21,889 bases of DNA, taken from NCBI GenBank assembly GCA_002325645.1, contig DCSN01000130.1, positions 1 through 21,889 on the forward strand, in the 5' to 3' direction. Positions 1 to 6,384 of this stretch are shown in pieces (position 1 is the first letter of the stretch; the number at the start of each line of letters is the position of its first letter). The notes beneath the pieces were generated by a model. That model searched no databases and was not told the DNA's origin. It saw only the letters and a program-made list of their open reading frames with translations. The position numbers were made by a program, and so were the translations under genes. The DNA is from Pseudanabaena sp. UBA1465. Lineage in GTDB: Bacteria; Cyanobacteriota; Cyanobacteriia; Pseudanabaenales; Pseudanabaenaceae.

Positions 1-2
1 CA

Positions 3-68
3 CAAACTAATTTAGAATCAGGGTTAAACAGCTACATCAAAAAAATTCGAGTCTTTTTTCAAACTTGA
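3..68 (+). other. Upstream coding fragment in a different frame from the ATPase-like gene
   Basis: From base 3 a reading frame is open from the window edge until a TGA at 66-68. It reads as plausible protein (ends KKIRVFFQT). The following long gene is in the -1 frame relative to this one. Between them lies a run of six T at 54-59. One extra T there would fuse the two frames smoothly (…RVFFSNLNVVRALL…). The fragment is therefore probably the continuation of the same gene, which starts outside the window, broken by a homopolymer indel. A natural end of an upstream gene is the alternative. Confidence 0.4.
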
Positions 69-2068
69 ATGTTGTTAGAGCTTTGCTATGGACATTATCG
101 GTAAATAGTGAACCACTTGATAATTTAAGCAATACAACAGATGAAATCCCTTTATCTCAGAATCTTTACTTGTCACCCAGTGCGATTGATTGGTTGAAAG
201 GGATTGAAATATCATCAGATGATGCCAACATTATGAAATTACCTGCTAAAAGTTACAATGAGCAAGACAAAGAAGCAGAGGCTCTTGGTAGAACTTTGCA
301 GCTTTTAAGAGTCATCGGTCAATATAAGCCTGTAGTTATCTGCTTTGATGAATTAGATGCTCAGAAATGGACTGTTAATACTGCTGCAAGTACTGTAGAA
401 GTAATAATAGACTTTATTAAGACGCTCCACAATAGTCTAGACCAAAACTGCTGCGACCACTCAACTTTGATTCTCTCTCTTTGGATTCCAGATTTATGGC
501 GTAAAAATAAGGAAGTAATGCATTATGGATTAAAAGAAAGATTATGTTCTTTCCCTCCATTAAATAAAGAGGCTATTTCATTAAAGCAAGATCTTCTCAA
601 TGCAGAAACTGGGCTTAAATTAATTAACTGTTGGCTCGCAGCTTTTAATATAGAAGATGTCGAAAATTCATATGTATATTTAGGAGGAGAAGAAAAAATC
701 AGAGAATTTTGTAATCGAGAACGCCCTAACCCAAGACAATTGTGGCTTTGGTGTGCGGAAAACTGGAAAGACGATGATATTGATCCTGATCTTGAAGTTA
801 TTTATCAAAGCCTCATAGATGATGAGTATTCTCAACTTATGGAAGATGAGGCTTTAATAGTTCAGTCTTTAATGTTTGGCTTAGGCAAGGCAATTGGTCA
901 GATCGTTGAGAATGTTTTAATCGAAAAAATCACAACACAGCCCAAAGCTGCCAAATTTCAATTCAAAATTGAGGGTGTTGAAGACGGAGAACCTGTGTCA
1001 ATTGGTGTAGGTGTTTGCCAATCAGCAAATGCAGTCACAGTCGGGGCAATGGTCAAAAAACTAATAGACGATCCCAACAGATATAGATTAACTCGCGGAT
1101 GTCTTGTCCGTTCTGCAAGGAAGAAAATCAATGAAACTTCTCAAGCATTTAAAAACCTAAAAAAACTTGTCTCTCCTCCCTTAAATGGAGAATTTGTTGA
1201 TCTCAAATACGATGAGATTGTTGAAGTTCATGCGTTGTATTTACTATCACAACGTCCCGAAATCACTAAAATTGATCCTGATGAAGTCTCTGATTTTATA
1301 AACCAAAAAGTCCTTGAGAATGAACTAATCAAAGAAATTCTCAGCGATCCATCTGGTGCAATTCCTGCGGCTGCGATCTCACAAAATAATTTGTTTATTA
1401 ATAGTGGAGATAATGCTGAGGATGATGACACAGGGTTATCTGATGATGACTTTGAGGAAGATGATAATGACGGTGAAGACGAAGAAGAAAATAGGCTACA
1501 AAAACTAGTTGGGGAGTTACTATCTGAGCAATATTCAGGTTCTCTAGTCGTCTTATCTCATGATACAGATGAAGATACAGGTTTTCTCTCTGGTTTGTTT
1601 GTAGATGTTCATAGCAATTTTTTCTTTGATTATCACATTACTGATTCTGGAGTTGCTTACCAACCTTGTGAATTTATAAGAGAACTATCAAAGGGAAAAC
1701 TAAAAATCCTATCCGCACTTGAGACCAAGGAGGCGATTGCATTATTGAATCTTCTCAAAATATCTAAGGCGATCGGTGGATCAGTTACAATCCTTGATGA
1801 CAAAGATTTTGAAGACCAAGATGCAGCTTTAGAAATTTATGGTTTCTACCCTCCAGATTTAGATGCTAACCCAGCAATTTATTACAGACATGAACAGCTA
1901 GGCGTGTCTATTGGCGCTCAACTGTTTTGGGGGGATGACGACACCGAGAGTCTATCCTTTGGCTTTGTAAATGATATTCAAACAGAAGATTTTTCTGTAT
2001 TTGATAGCTTTGATGAAGCCCTAGATTTTGGCATCATGCGCCTAAACTACTACATCAGAGAGTCCTAG
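65..2068 (+). CDS. ATPase-like protein lacking its N-terminal part, partner of the downstream nuclease
   Basis: 667 codons from a TTG; no convincing ATG or ribosome binding site lies upstream. Seen: a Walker B-like hydrophobic strand ending in acidic residues at about residues 90-98 (VVICFDELD) and a possible sensor-1 strand at about 133-140 (STLILSLW). No Walker A is present, so the P-loop should lie upstream, either outside the window or in the other frame at 3-68. A very acidic linker spans about 449-475, followed by a C-terminal region of about 190 residues that I do not recognise. It ends 13 bp before the nuclease gene, which suggests one operon. By analogy an ATPase plus a nuclease could act on foreign DNA; this is inference. 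ATPase identity is moderately sure, family unknown. Confidence 0.6.
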   Translation: MNVVRALLWTLSVNSEPLDNLSNTTDEIPLSQNLYLSPSAIDWLKGIEISSDDANIMKLPAKSYNEQDKEAEALGRTLQLLRVIGQYKPVVICFDELDAQKWTVNTAASTVEVIIDFIKTLHNSLDQNCCDHSTLILSLWIPDLWRKNKEVMHYGLKERLCSFPPLNKEAISLKQDLLNAETGLKLINCWLAAFNIEDVENSYVYLGGEEKIREFCNRERPNPRQLWLWCAENWKDDDIDPDLEVIYQSLIDDEYSQLMEDEALIVQSLMFGLGKAIGQIVENVLIEKITTQPKAAKFQFKIEGVEDGEPVSIGVGVCQSANAVTVGAMVKKLIDDPNRYRLTRGCLVRSARKKINETSQAFKNLKKLVSPPLNGEFVDLKYDEIVEVHALYLLSQRPEITKIDPDEVSDFINQKVLENELIKEILSDPSGAIPAAAISQNNLFINSGDNAEDDDTGLSDDDFEEDDNDGEDEEENRLQKLVGELLSEQYSGSLVVLSHDTDEDTGFLSGLFVDVHSNFFFDYHITDSGVAYQPCEFIRELSKGKLKILSALETKEAIALLNLLKISKAIGGSVTILDDKDFEDQDAALEIYGFYPPDLDANPAIYYRHEQLGVSIGAQLFWGDDDTESLSFGFVNDIQTEDFSVFDSFDEALDFGIMRLNYYIRES

Positions 2069-2081
2069 ATAGACCGAAACA

Positions 2082-3437
2082 ATGTACATAGAACTATCCT
2101 TAACTGTTGAAAAAACTGATTATGAAAAACTAATATCGGGAGAGAATATAGCTATTCTCTTCCGTCCTTTTCCCGTTGGCAGAAAATTTATATTAGCGCC
2201 CATAATCAACAATGAATATGGAGAGAATACTGAATTTCTGTCAAACAACTTTGTTGAGGTCGTGGGCAAAGAAATTATTACTCAAGACAAAATTAATATT
2301 GATTTATCTAATGTCCTAAACATTTCTTTAGAAAATCTAAGAGAAAAGCTTAGCAAGCCTGAAAACATACATTTAATGTATTTTCGAGTTTATTTGTTTG
2401 AGCCACAAATCCAAGTGATCACCCAAACCCAAACAGGCTTTTTACCCTTACCAAAATCAATCCTAACCAAAGATCCTGTTCCCTTAATCAACGATCAGTT
2501 ATTTCTTAAACGTAGAGAGCAGATCAAAAACCGACAAACATTAAATTTGTCTGAGTTGGAAATTCTACAAATTGCTGTTAACAAATTATCTTTAGACAAC
2601 TCTAAAGGAAAATTACTAAATGAGCATATTAAAGCTTTTTTGAAAATCGAATCTTCCAATCAACAAATAATTCCTGATTGGATTAAAAAACAAGACATTA
2701 TAACCCTTGGCGAAAACAGCAAAAAACTAATTGCTATTCATGCAGGTACAAAATTTGAAGATGTCACAAAGAAAGCATTAGAGTTTTTAGGCTTTACGAT
2801 TGACTATTCCCACAAAGGAGGTGCTGGCGGATTAGATCTACTTTGCCTAAAGCCCTATCCTCTTTTTGGAGAATGTAAAGCTGGCAAAAGTATTCCGAAC
2901 AATACAGCCGTTCAACTTCTCAATCTCGGAATGATAAGAGAAAATTATCTTTTTAATGCCTCTGGCACAGTTAGATTGATTATTGGATCTGGTAAACCTA
3001 CTTCACAACTTTTAGACTCAGCGAAGGCTAATAATATGTCAATTATTCATCCCACAAGCTTACAAAAACTGGTCGAACTTCATGCCACTTATCAAGGCTG
3101 TATAGACCTTATAGAGCTAAGGAAGTATCTTGTTTCAGGTCAAAATGAAACTGCAATTGATAATTATATTGAAAAAGTTGTTGCAGAAATTAACTTGCGT
3201 TCACAAGTAGTTCAAACAGTCAAAAATTTCTTACAGAATAACGGTTTAGAAAGTGCCGATATTAACGTTCTTTTTGGTGTATATGCTGGATCTAATCCAA
3301 TTCGCAAGCTAAAACCAGAAGAACTAAAAGAAATATTAATCGAGCTTTCTTCACCATTGGCGGGATATTTGGGAAGAGTTGAAGAGGGAGGGAAAAAGTG
3401 CGATCGCTTTTATTACTTGCGAGACTTACCGATTTAA
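2082..3437 (+). CDS. DUF1802-like protein with PD-(D/E)XK nuclease domain
   Basis: 451 residues. The core at about 220-305 has a helix (KFEDVTKKALEFLGF), then GGAGGLD with Asp252, then GECKAG with Glu264 and Lys266. This D…ExK arrangement is typical of restriction-endonuclease-fold nucleases, as in Mrr-like proteins. The overall look, including the C-terminal SSPLAGYLGR and DRFYYLRDLP motifs, resembles cyanobacterial DUF1802 proteins from memory. The N-terminal 120 residues are not recognised. It follows the ATPase-like gene by 13 bp with no clear Shine-Dalgarno, so translational coupling is likely. Its last 90 bp are the parent-like copy of a repeat found four more times downstream. DNA cleavage and a defence role are inferred, not shown. 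Confidence 0.7.
   Translation: MYIELSLTVEKTDYEKLISGENIAILFRPFPVGRKFILAPIINNEYGENTEFLSNNFVEVVGKEIITQDKINIDLSNVLNISLENLREKLSKPENIHLMYFRVYLFEPQIQVITQTQTGFLPLPKSILTKDPVPLINDQLFLKRREQIKNRQTLNLSELEILQIAVNKLSLDNSKGKLLNEHIKAFLKIESSNQQIIPDWIKKQDIITLGENSKKLIAIHAGTKFEDVTKKALEFLGFTIDYSHKGGAGGLDLLCLKPYPLFGECKAGKSIPNNTAVQLLNLGMIRENYLFNASGTVRLIIGSGKPTSQLLDSAKANNMSIIHPTSLQKLVELHATYQGCIDLIELRKYLVSGQNETAIDNYIEKVVAEINLRSQVVQTVKNFLQNNGLESADINVLFGVYAGSNPIRKLKPEELKEILIELSSPLAGYLGRVEEGGKKCDRFYYLRDLPI
3347..3430 (+). repeat. Tail repeat copy 1 (inside the nuclease gene 3' end)
   Basis: These 84 bp encode the nuclease C-terminus (SSPLAGYLGR … DRFYYLRDLP). The same sequence, more or less shortened, recurs at 3781-3864, 4672-4738, 5582-5648 and 6321-6384, always on the plus strand. 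All copies contain a GCGATCGCTTTT core. Copy 1 differs from copy 2 at about 11 of 84 positions by eye. Confidence 0.9.
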
Positions 3438-3457
3438 TTAAAGCTAATCAATAGTTA

Positions 3458-3476
3458 TTAATCATGTCATGATTAA
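3458..3476. promoter_or_regulatory. Dyad between nuclease and small ORF
   Basis: A perfect inverted repeat, TTAATCATG and CATGATTAA, is separated by one T. It lies 11 bp before the ATG at 3488. It could be an operator for the small downstream gene. No function is shown. Confidence 0.3.
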
Positions 3477-3487
3477 AATCTCTAGAA

Positions 3488-3772
3488 ATGGTAGAATTAA
3501 CCCTTGATAAATTCAAATTTAGTAACACAAAAAATAAAATGACAAATATTGATAAAGCTCTTCAAATAGCCACCTCAGATGATCATTCCTATGAAGCGTG
3601 GCAAAAGTTACTTGCAATACTAGAAGATGCTACAGACGATGAAGAGAGGGAGTGCCTCCGAACTATTAATGGTGGTTGGATTACGTCTGGCGGTCAAACT
3701 GTTGACTATGAGGAGATTGCACGACTGCTTGGTGAGGACATAGAGGTGATCCTTAGAGAGGACAATATCTAA
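3488..3772 (+). CDS. Small acidic protein of unknown function
   Basis: 94 residues from ATG 3488. A second ATG at 3539 would give a 77-residue protein (MTNIDKALQIATSDD…); neither has a good ribosome binding site. The product is acidic and has no motif I recognise, membrane segment or signal peptide. It occupies the position of the first module between tail repeats 1 and 2. The second repeat copy begins 8 bp after its stop and is in the same frame, so readthrough of one TAA would append the nuclease-like tail. It could be an immunity or antitoxin-like protein given the neighbours, but nothing in the sequence says so. Confidence 0.5.
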   Translation: MVELTLDKFKFSNTKNKMTNIDKALQIATSDDHSYEAWQKLLAILEDATDDEERECLRTINGGWITSGGQTVDYEEIARLLGEDIEVILREDNI

Positions 3773-3780
3773 CGTGTAAT

Positions 3781-3864
3781 TTCTTCACCATTGGCGGGAT
3801 ATTTGGGAAGAGTTAAGGGTGATGGAGAAAAAGGCGATCGCTTTTACTACTTGCGAGACTTACC
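3781..3864 (+). repeat. Tail repeat copy 2
   Basis: 84 bp matching the nuclease 3' end; the first 34 bp are identical to copy 1. It still reads as a coding tail (SSPLAGYLGRVKGDGEKGD…) and ends in its own stop at 3880. No gene body is attached, so it is a detached gene end sitting between the small ORF and MntA. Confidence 0.9.
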
Positions 3865-3963
3865 ATGCGATGAGAGTTAGGATTTATGGATTTAGGAGTA
3901 TGGCGATCTCTGGTTATGGTAAAATATATCATTACTATATTCTTTCCCAAAAAGGTGTTTATA

Positions 3964-4266
3964 ATGATTGTAAATTCATTAGATAAAGAGAGTATATTGA
4001 GCGAGTTAAGCTCCCTAAAAGATGATTTGGCTACTCTCTATGAAGTCAACAAAATTGGTGTCTTCGGCTCAATCGCAAGAAATGAAGCAAATGAGAATAG
4101 TGATATTGATATTGTTGTAGATATGCAGCCAAATATCTTAAAGCGAGTTAACCTCAAAATTGAATTAGAAGCAAAATTTGGGAGAAAAGTTGATGTGATT
4201 CGATATTGGTATGGAATGAATAAATATCTAAAAGCGCGAATCGATCGTGAGGCTGTATATGCATGA
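3964..4266 (+). CDS. mntA: MntA-type nucleotidyltransferase antitoxin
   Basis: 100 residues from ATG 3964, chosen because AAGGTG at 3952-3957 is well spaced; a longer frame from 3886 has no such site. The minimal nucleotidyltransferase signature is present: Gly35-Ser36 (VFGSIARN), then Asp47 and Asp49 (SDIDI), matching GSX10DXD. In the family, MntA transfers AMP groups to a tyrosine of the paired HEPN toxin and so silences it. The next gene overlaps by 8 bp and is that HEPN partner, which fixes the assignment. A neighbouring TATA-rich stretch at 3930-3940 may hold the promoter. Confidence 0.88.
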   Translation: MIVNSLDKESILSELSSLKDDLATLYEVNKIGVFGSIARNEANENSDIDIVVDMQPNILKRVNLKIELEAKFGRKVDVIRYWYGMNKYLKARIDREAVYA

Positions 4267-4630
4267 TCGCTCAATGCTTTTAGAATTATTTTTAGAAATT
4301 CAAGAAGGAATTAGGAGAATTGAACGCCGTTTTTCTGGGATCGGCACAGCCTATGACTTTATTCGTAATGACGATGGGCTAGATCGCCTTGATGCGATCG
4401 CCATGATGTTAGTTGCGATTGGTGAAAACACACAGAAACTTGATAAATTCATTGATCCGAAATTGTTTGAGCAATATCCTGATATTGATTGGTCAGGGAT
4501 TAAGGGATTGAGAAATATACTGGCTCATAATTACTTTAGTATTGATGCCGAAGAAATCTATCGATTATGTTCCAACGAAATAGAACCTTTCAAAAATGCT
4601 ATAGAACGACTCCGTAATGATTCTTTTTGA
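4259..4630 (+). CDS. hepT: HepT-like HEPN-domain toxin (RNase)
   Basis: 123 residues from ATG 4259, which overlaps the MntA stop; a GTG at 4247 would add four residues. An all-helical HEPN domain ends with the catalytic R-X4-H-X-Y motif: Arg85, His90 and Tyr92 (RNILAHNYF). In the family this motif makes the ribonuclease site, and the tyrosine is the target of AMP addition by MntA. The overlap with mntA implies coupled translation and a two-gene toxin-antitoxin operon. All key residues are intact, so it is probably functional. Tail repeat 3, joined to a YgiT gene fragment, follows immediately. Confidence 0.88.
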   Translation: MHDRSMLLELFLEIQEGIRRIERRFSGIGTAYDFIRNDDGLDRLDAIAMMLVAIGENTQKLDKFIDPKLFEQYPDIDWSGIKGLRNILAHNYFSIDAEEIYRLCSNEIEPFKNAIERLRNDSF

Positions 4631-4638
4631 CATGAAAG

Positions 4639-4671
4639 GCGATCGCCATTGACGTTTTCTCATTAGCCTAA
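4639..4671 (+). pseudogene. 3' remnant of a YgiT-type antitoxin gene
   Basis: These 33 bp are identical to the last ten codons plus stop of the complete YgiT-type gene ending at 5581 (AIAIDVFSLA). Nothing upstream of 4639 resembles the rest of that gene. The remnant is joined to tail repeat 3 exactly as the full gene is joined to tail repeat 4; the 100-bp blocks 4639-4738 and 5549-5648 match at about 92 positions by eye. It marks a past duplication and replacement event. Confidence 0.8.
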
Positions 4672-4738
4672 GATATTTTGGAAGAGATAAGAGTGATGGA
4701 GGAAAAGGCGATCGCTTTTATTATTTGAGAGACTTACC
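4672..4738 (+). repeat. Tail repeat copy 3
   Basis: 67 bp matching the GATATTT…CTTACC portion of the nuclease tail. The 5' SSPLAG part is missing and is replaced by the YgiT gene remnant. It still reads GRDKSDGGKGDRFYYLRDLP in one frame, but is attached to no gene. Confidence 0.85.
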
Positions 4739-4786
4739 ATGTGATACACAAAACTAAAATTTTATGTAAATCTAATCATTTTCCGT

Positions 4787-4792
4787 TATAAT
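4787..4792 (+). promoter_or_regulatory. Putative -10 box for the YoeB module
   Basis: A consensus TATAAT lies 26 bp before the antitoxin ATG at 4819, just downstream of tail repeat 3. The -35 region is weak (no TTGACA at 16-18 bp). A Shine-Dalgarno-like AGGTG at 4808-4812 follows. This suggests the module brings its own promoter. Confidence 0.45.
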
Positions 4793-4818
4793 GCAAATAC
4801 TATGGATAGGTGTAGCCA

Positions 4819-5067
4819 ATGGTAACAGCAATAAAGCAAATAGGAACTGTGGGCAAAGATGGCAAAATTGAACTTTATACCCCAGAGCTAATAGAAGGTA
4901 CAAAAGTTGAGGTGATTTTATTGGTTGATCATCAAGACGAAACGGAATATTTGCTGTCCAATGCTGCTAATGCCAAAAGATTATTTGAGGCGATCGCCAA
5001 TGTAGAAAAGGGTGAAGGATTGGTAACGTTCTCGGCTGAGGAATGGCATGAGAAATATAGTATTTGA
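4819..5067 (+). CDS. RelB/YefM-position antitoxin of the YoeB pair
   Basis: 82 residues from ATG 4819 with AGGTG 6 bp upstream. The N-terminal half (GTVGKDGKIELYTPELIEG, then a hydrophobic strand VEVILLV) looks like a small beta-rich DNA-binding or AbrB-like fold. The C-terminal half, ending EEWHEKYSI, is the kind of segment that wraps the toxin. The gene overlaps the YoeB-like toxin gene by 20 bp, the usual antitoxin-first layout. Family by sequence alone is uncertain; the assignment rests mainly on position. It probably represses its own promoter with the toxin as co-repressor. Confidence 0.75.
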   Translation: MVTAIKQIGTVGKDGKIELYTPELIEGTKVEVILLVDHQDETEYLLSNAANAKRLFEAIANVEKGEGLVTFSAEEWHEKYSI

Positions 5068-5311
5068 GCCGCAAGCGTTTCAGGATTTTAATAACTGGGC
5101 AAAGGAAGATAAGAAAGTTTACGGCAAAATTGTTGGCTTGATTGATGACATCTTACGCAATCCTTTTGGTGGTATTGGTAAACCTGAGCCGCTTAAATAT
5201 GAGCTAAAGGGGTGTTGGTCAAGGCGAATTACTGATGAGCATCGCTTGGTTTATAGAATTAATGAAGATGCTGTGACAATTATTAGTTGTAAGTTCCATT
5301 ATGAAAGGTAG
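5048..5311 (+). CDS. yoeB: Txe/YoeB-family mRNA interferase toxin
   Basis: 87 residues, close to the usual 84. Family motifs are clear: PEPLKYELKGCWSRRI, EHRLVYRI and the C-terminal CKFHY. Residues aligned by eye to the YoeB catalytic set are Glu47, Arg66, His84 and Tyr85, all present. YoeB cleaves mRNA in the ribosomal A site. The start at 5048 lies inside the antitoxin gene, implying coupled translation. The YgiT-type gene follows after 39 bp on the same strand and may be co-transcribed. Confidence 0.93.
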   Translation: MRNIVFEPQAFQDFNNWAKEDKKVYGKIVGLIDDILRNPFGGIGKPEPLKYELKGCWSRRITDEHRLVYRINEDAVTIISCKFHYER

Positions 5312-5350
5312 ATCCTAATCAATGGATTCAATTTACAAGGAGAAAATAAA

Positions 5351-5581
5351 ATGAATAAATGTCATGTATGCGGTTCAAGTGAAATTCACAACGAACTGAT
5401 TGATGAAATTTTCTATATTTCGGGCAAACCCGTTTTAGTCGAGCATATTCCCACAAAAGTTTGCAATCAATGCGGAGAACAAACCTTTAGCCGCCAAACA
5501 ACAGAACAAATTCGCCTTATGCTTCACAGCCAAGCCAAACCAGTCAGAGCGATCGCCATTGACGTTTTCTCATTAGCCTAA
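5351..5581 (+). CDS. YgiT-type zinc-finger protein (MqsA N-terminal-like antitoxin)
   Basis: 76 residues with a strong ribosome binding site AAGGAG at 5337-5342. Two CxxC pairs, Cys4/Cys7 and Cys38/Cys41, form the YgiT/MqsA zinc-binding domain. There is no C-terminal HTH, so this is the short form. Family members usually pair with an upstream toxin of the MqsR or DUF4258 type; here the upstream gene is a complete YoeB pair instead. It is either an orphan antitoxin or a third member of this operon. A 33-bp remnant of an identical gene end lies at 4639-4671. Confidence 0.85.
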   Translation: MNKCHVCGSSEIHNELIDEIFYISGKPVLVEHIPTKVCNQCGEQTFSRQTTEQIRLMLHSQAKPVRAIAIDVFSLA

Positions 5582-5648
5582 GATATTTGGGAAGAGATAA
5601 GAGTGATGGGAGAAAAGGCGATCGCTTTTTCTACTTGCGAGATTTACC
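5582..5648 (+). repeat. Tail repeat copy 4
   Basis: 67 bp, starting directly after the YgiT stop codon. About eight mismatches separate the 100-bp block 5549-5648 from the corresponding block around copy 3. It reads GRDKSDGRKGDRFFYLRDLP in one frame, with no gene body attached. Confidence 0.85.
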
Positions 5649-5682
5649 GATTTATACAACCTAATTAAAATCAAAAAAAGTT

Positions 5683-5931
5683 ATGAAACGAGTAGAACTT
5701 CTCAATCGCATCACAGTTAACCCAAATATCTGCTTCGGGAAACCATGTATTCGAGGACATCGTATTTGGGTATCCCTAATCCTTGATTTTCTAGCTAACG
5801 GTACTAGTATCCCTGAATTGCTAGAAGACTATCCCCAACTGCAACCAGAAGATATTTATGCCTGTATTGCCTACGGAGCAGCTATGTCAAGCGATCGCTA
5901 TGTTGATATTCCCATCGAGAAATCAGCATGA
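5683..5931 (+). CDS. DUF433 antitoxin
   Basis: 82 residues. The DUF433 signature is clear: RITVNPNICFGKPCIRGHRI near residues 9-28, followed by ILDFLANGTSIPELLEDYP and a C-terminal helix with EDIYACIAYGAAM. This family is an HTH-containing antitoxin usually paired with a PIN-like DUF5615 toxin. That partner follows with an ATGA 4-bp overlap, so translation is coupled. The gene starts 34 bp after tail repeat 4. Confidence 0.9.
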   Translation: MKRVELLNRITVNPNICFGKPCIRGHRIWVSLILDFLANGTSIPELLEDYPQLQPEDIYACIAYGAAMSSDRYVDIPIEKSA

Positions 5932-6296
5932 AATTCAAACTAGATGAGAACATTGGTCAAAGGGGCATCAACCAGCTAAAACAAGCAGGCTACGATGTTT
6001 CTACTGTCCTTGAACAAGGACTAACCTCAGCTTCCGATCCCACCGTCATAAAAGTTTGCCAACAAGAAGATCGCTGTCTGGTTACTCTCGACTTAGACTT
6101 TAGCAATCCTCTACAATATGTACCTTCACAATATAAAGGAATAGCTGTTCTAAGATTACCTCCTAGAGCAACTATAGACGATCTCACAGATGCGATTCAG
6201 ACTCTAATTAATGGATTAGAACGTGAAGATATTACAGGCAAACTCTGGATCATTCAACGTGGACGCATTCGTATTTATCAGCAAAGTGATGATTAG
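5928..6296 (+). CDS. DUF5615 PIN-like toxin
   Basis: 122 residues. The N-terminus FKLDENIGQRG (Asp6, Glu7), the mid-motif LTSASDPTV (Asp37), and VTLDLDFSNP (Asp55, Asp57) give the acidic residues typical of the PIN-like/Mut7-C fold, a metal-dependent RNase. DUF433 plus DUF5615 is an established VapBC-like toxin-antitoxin pairing. The length is normal for the family and no residue seems missing. Tail repeat 5 follows 24 bp after its stop. Confidence 0.9.
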   Translation: MKFKLDENIGQRGINQLKQAGYDVSTVLEQGLTSASDPTVIKVCQQEDRCLVTLDLDFSNPLQYVPSQYKGIAVLRLPPRATIDDLTDAIQTLINGLEREDITGKLWIIQRGRIRIYQQSDD

Positions 6297-6320
6297 AAAA
6301 TTAACACAGACAATATCTGC

Positions 6321-6384
6321 ATTTGGGAAGAGATAAGGGTGATGGAGAAAAAGTCGATCGCTTTTATTATTTGCGAGACTTACC
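6321..6384 (+). repeat. Tail repeat copy 5
   Basis: 64 bp, reading LGRDKGDGEKVDRFYYLRDLPI in one frame and ending at TGA 6389-6391. Read on the minus strand, its last part supplies the stop codon and final residues of the retropepsin-like gene. It is the last copy; none is seen to the right of it. Confidence 0.85.

Noticed and set aside
3886..3963. Longer N-terminus for MntA
   Set aside because: The extension is unlike the family, and the AAGGTG site favours ATG 3964.
6308..6317. GACAATATCT shared with the end of the 94-residue ORF
   Set aside because: Only ten bases match and the flanks do not; it can arise by chance.
3347..6384. CRISPR array or classical integron
   Set aside because: The repeats are 64-84 bp and spaced 434-910 bp apart with whole genes between. 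No cas gene, integron integrase or attC-like imperfect palindrome was seen.
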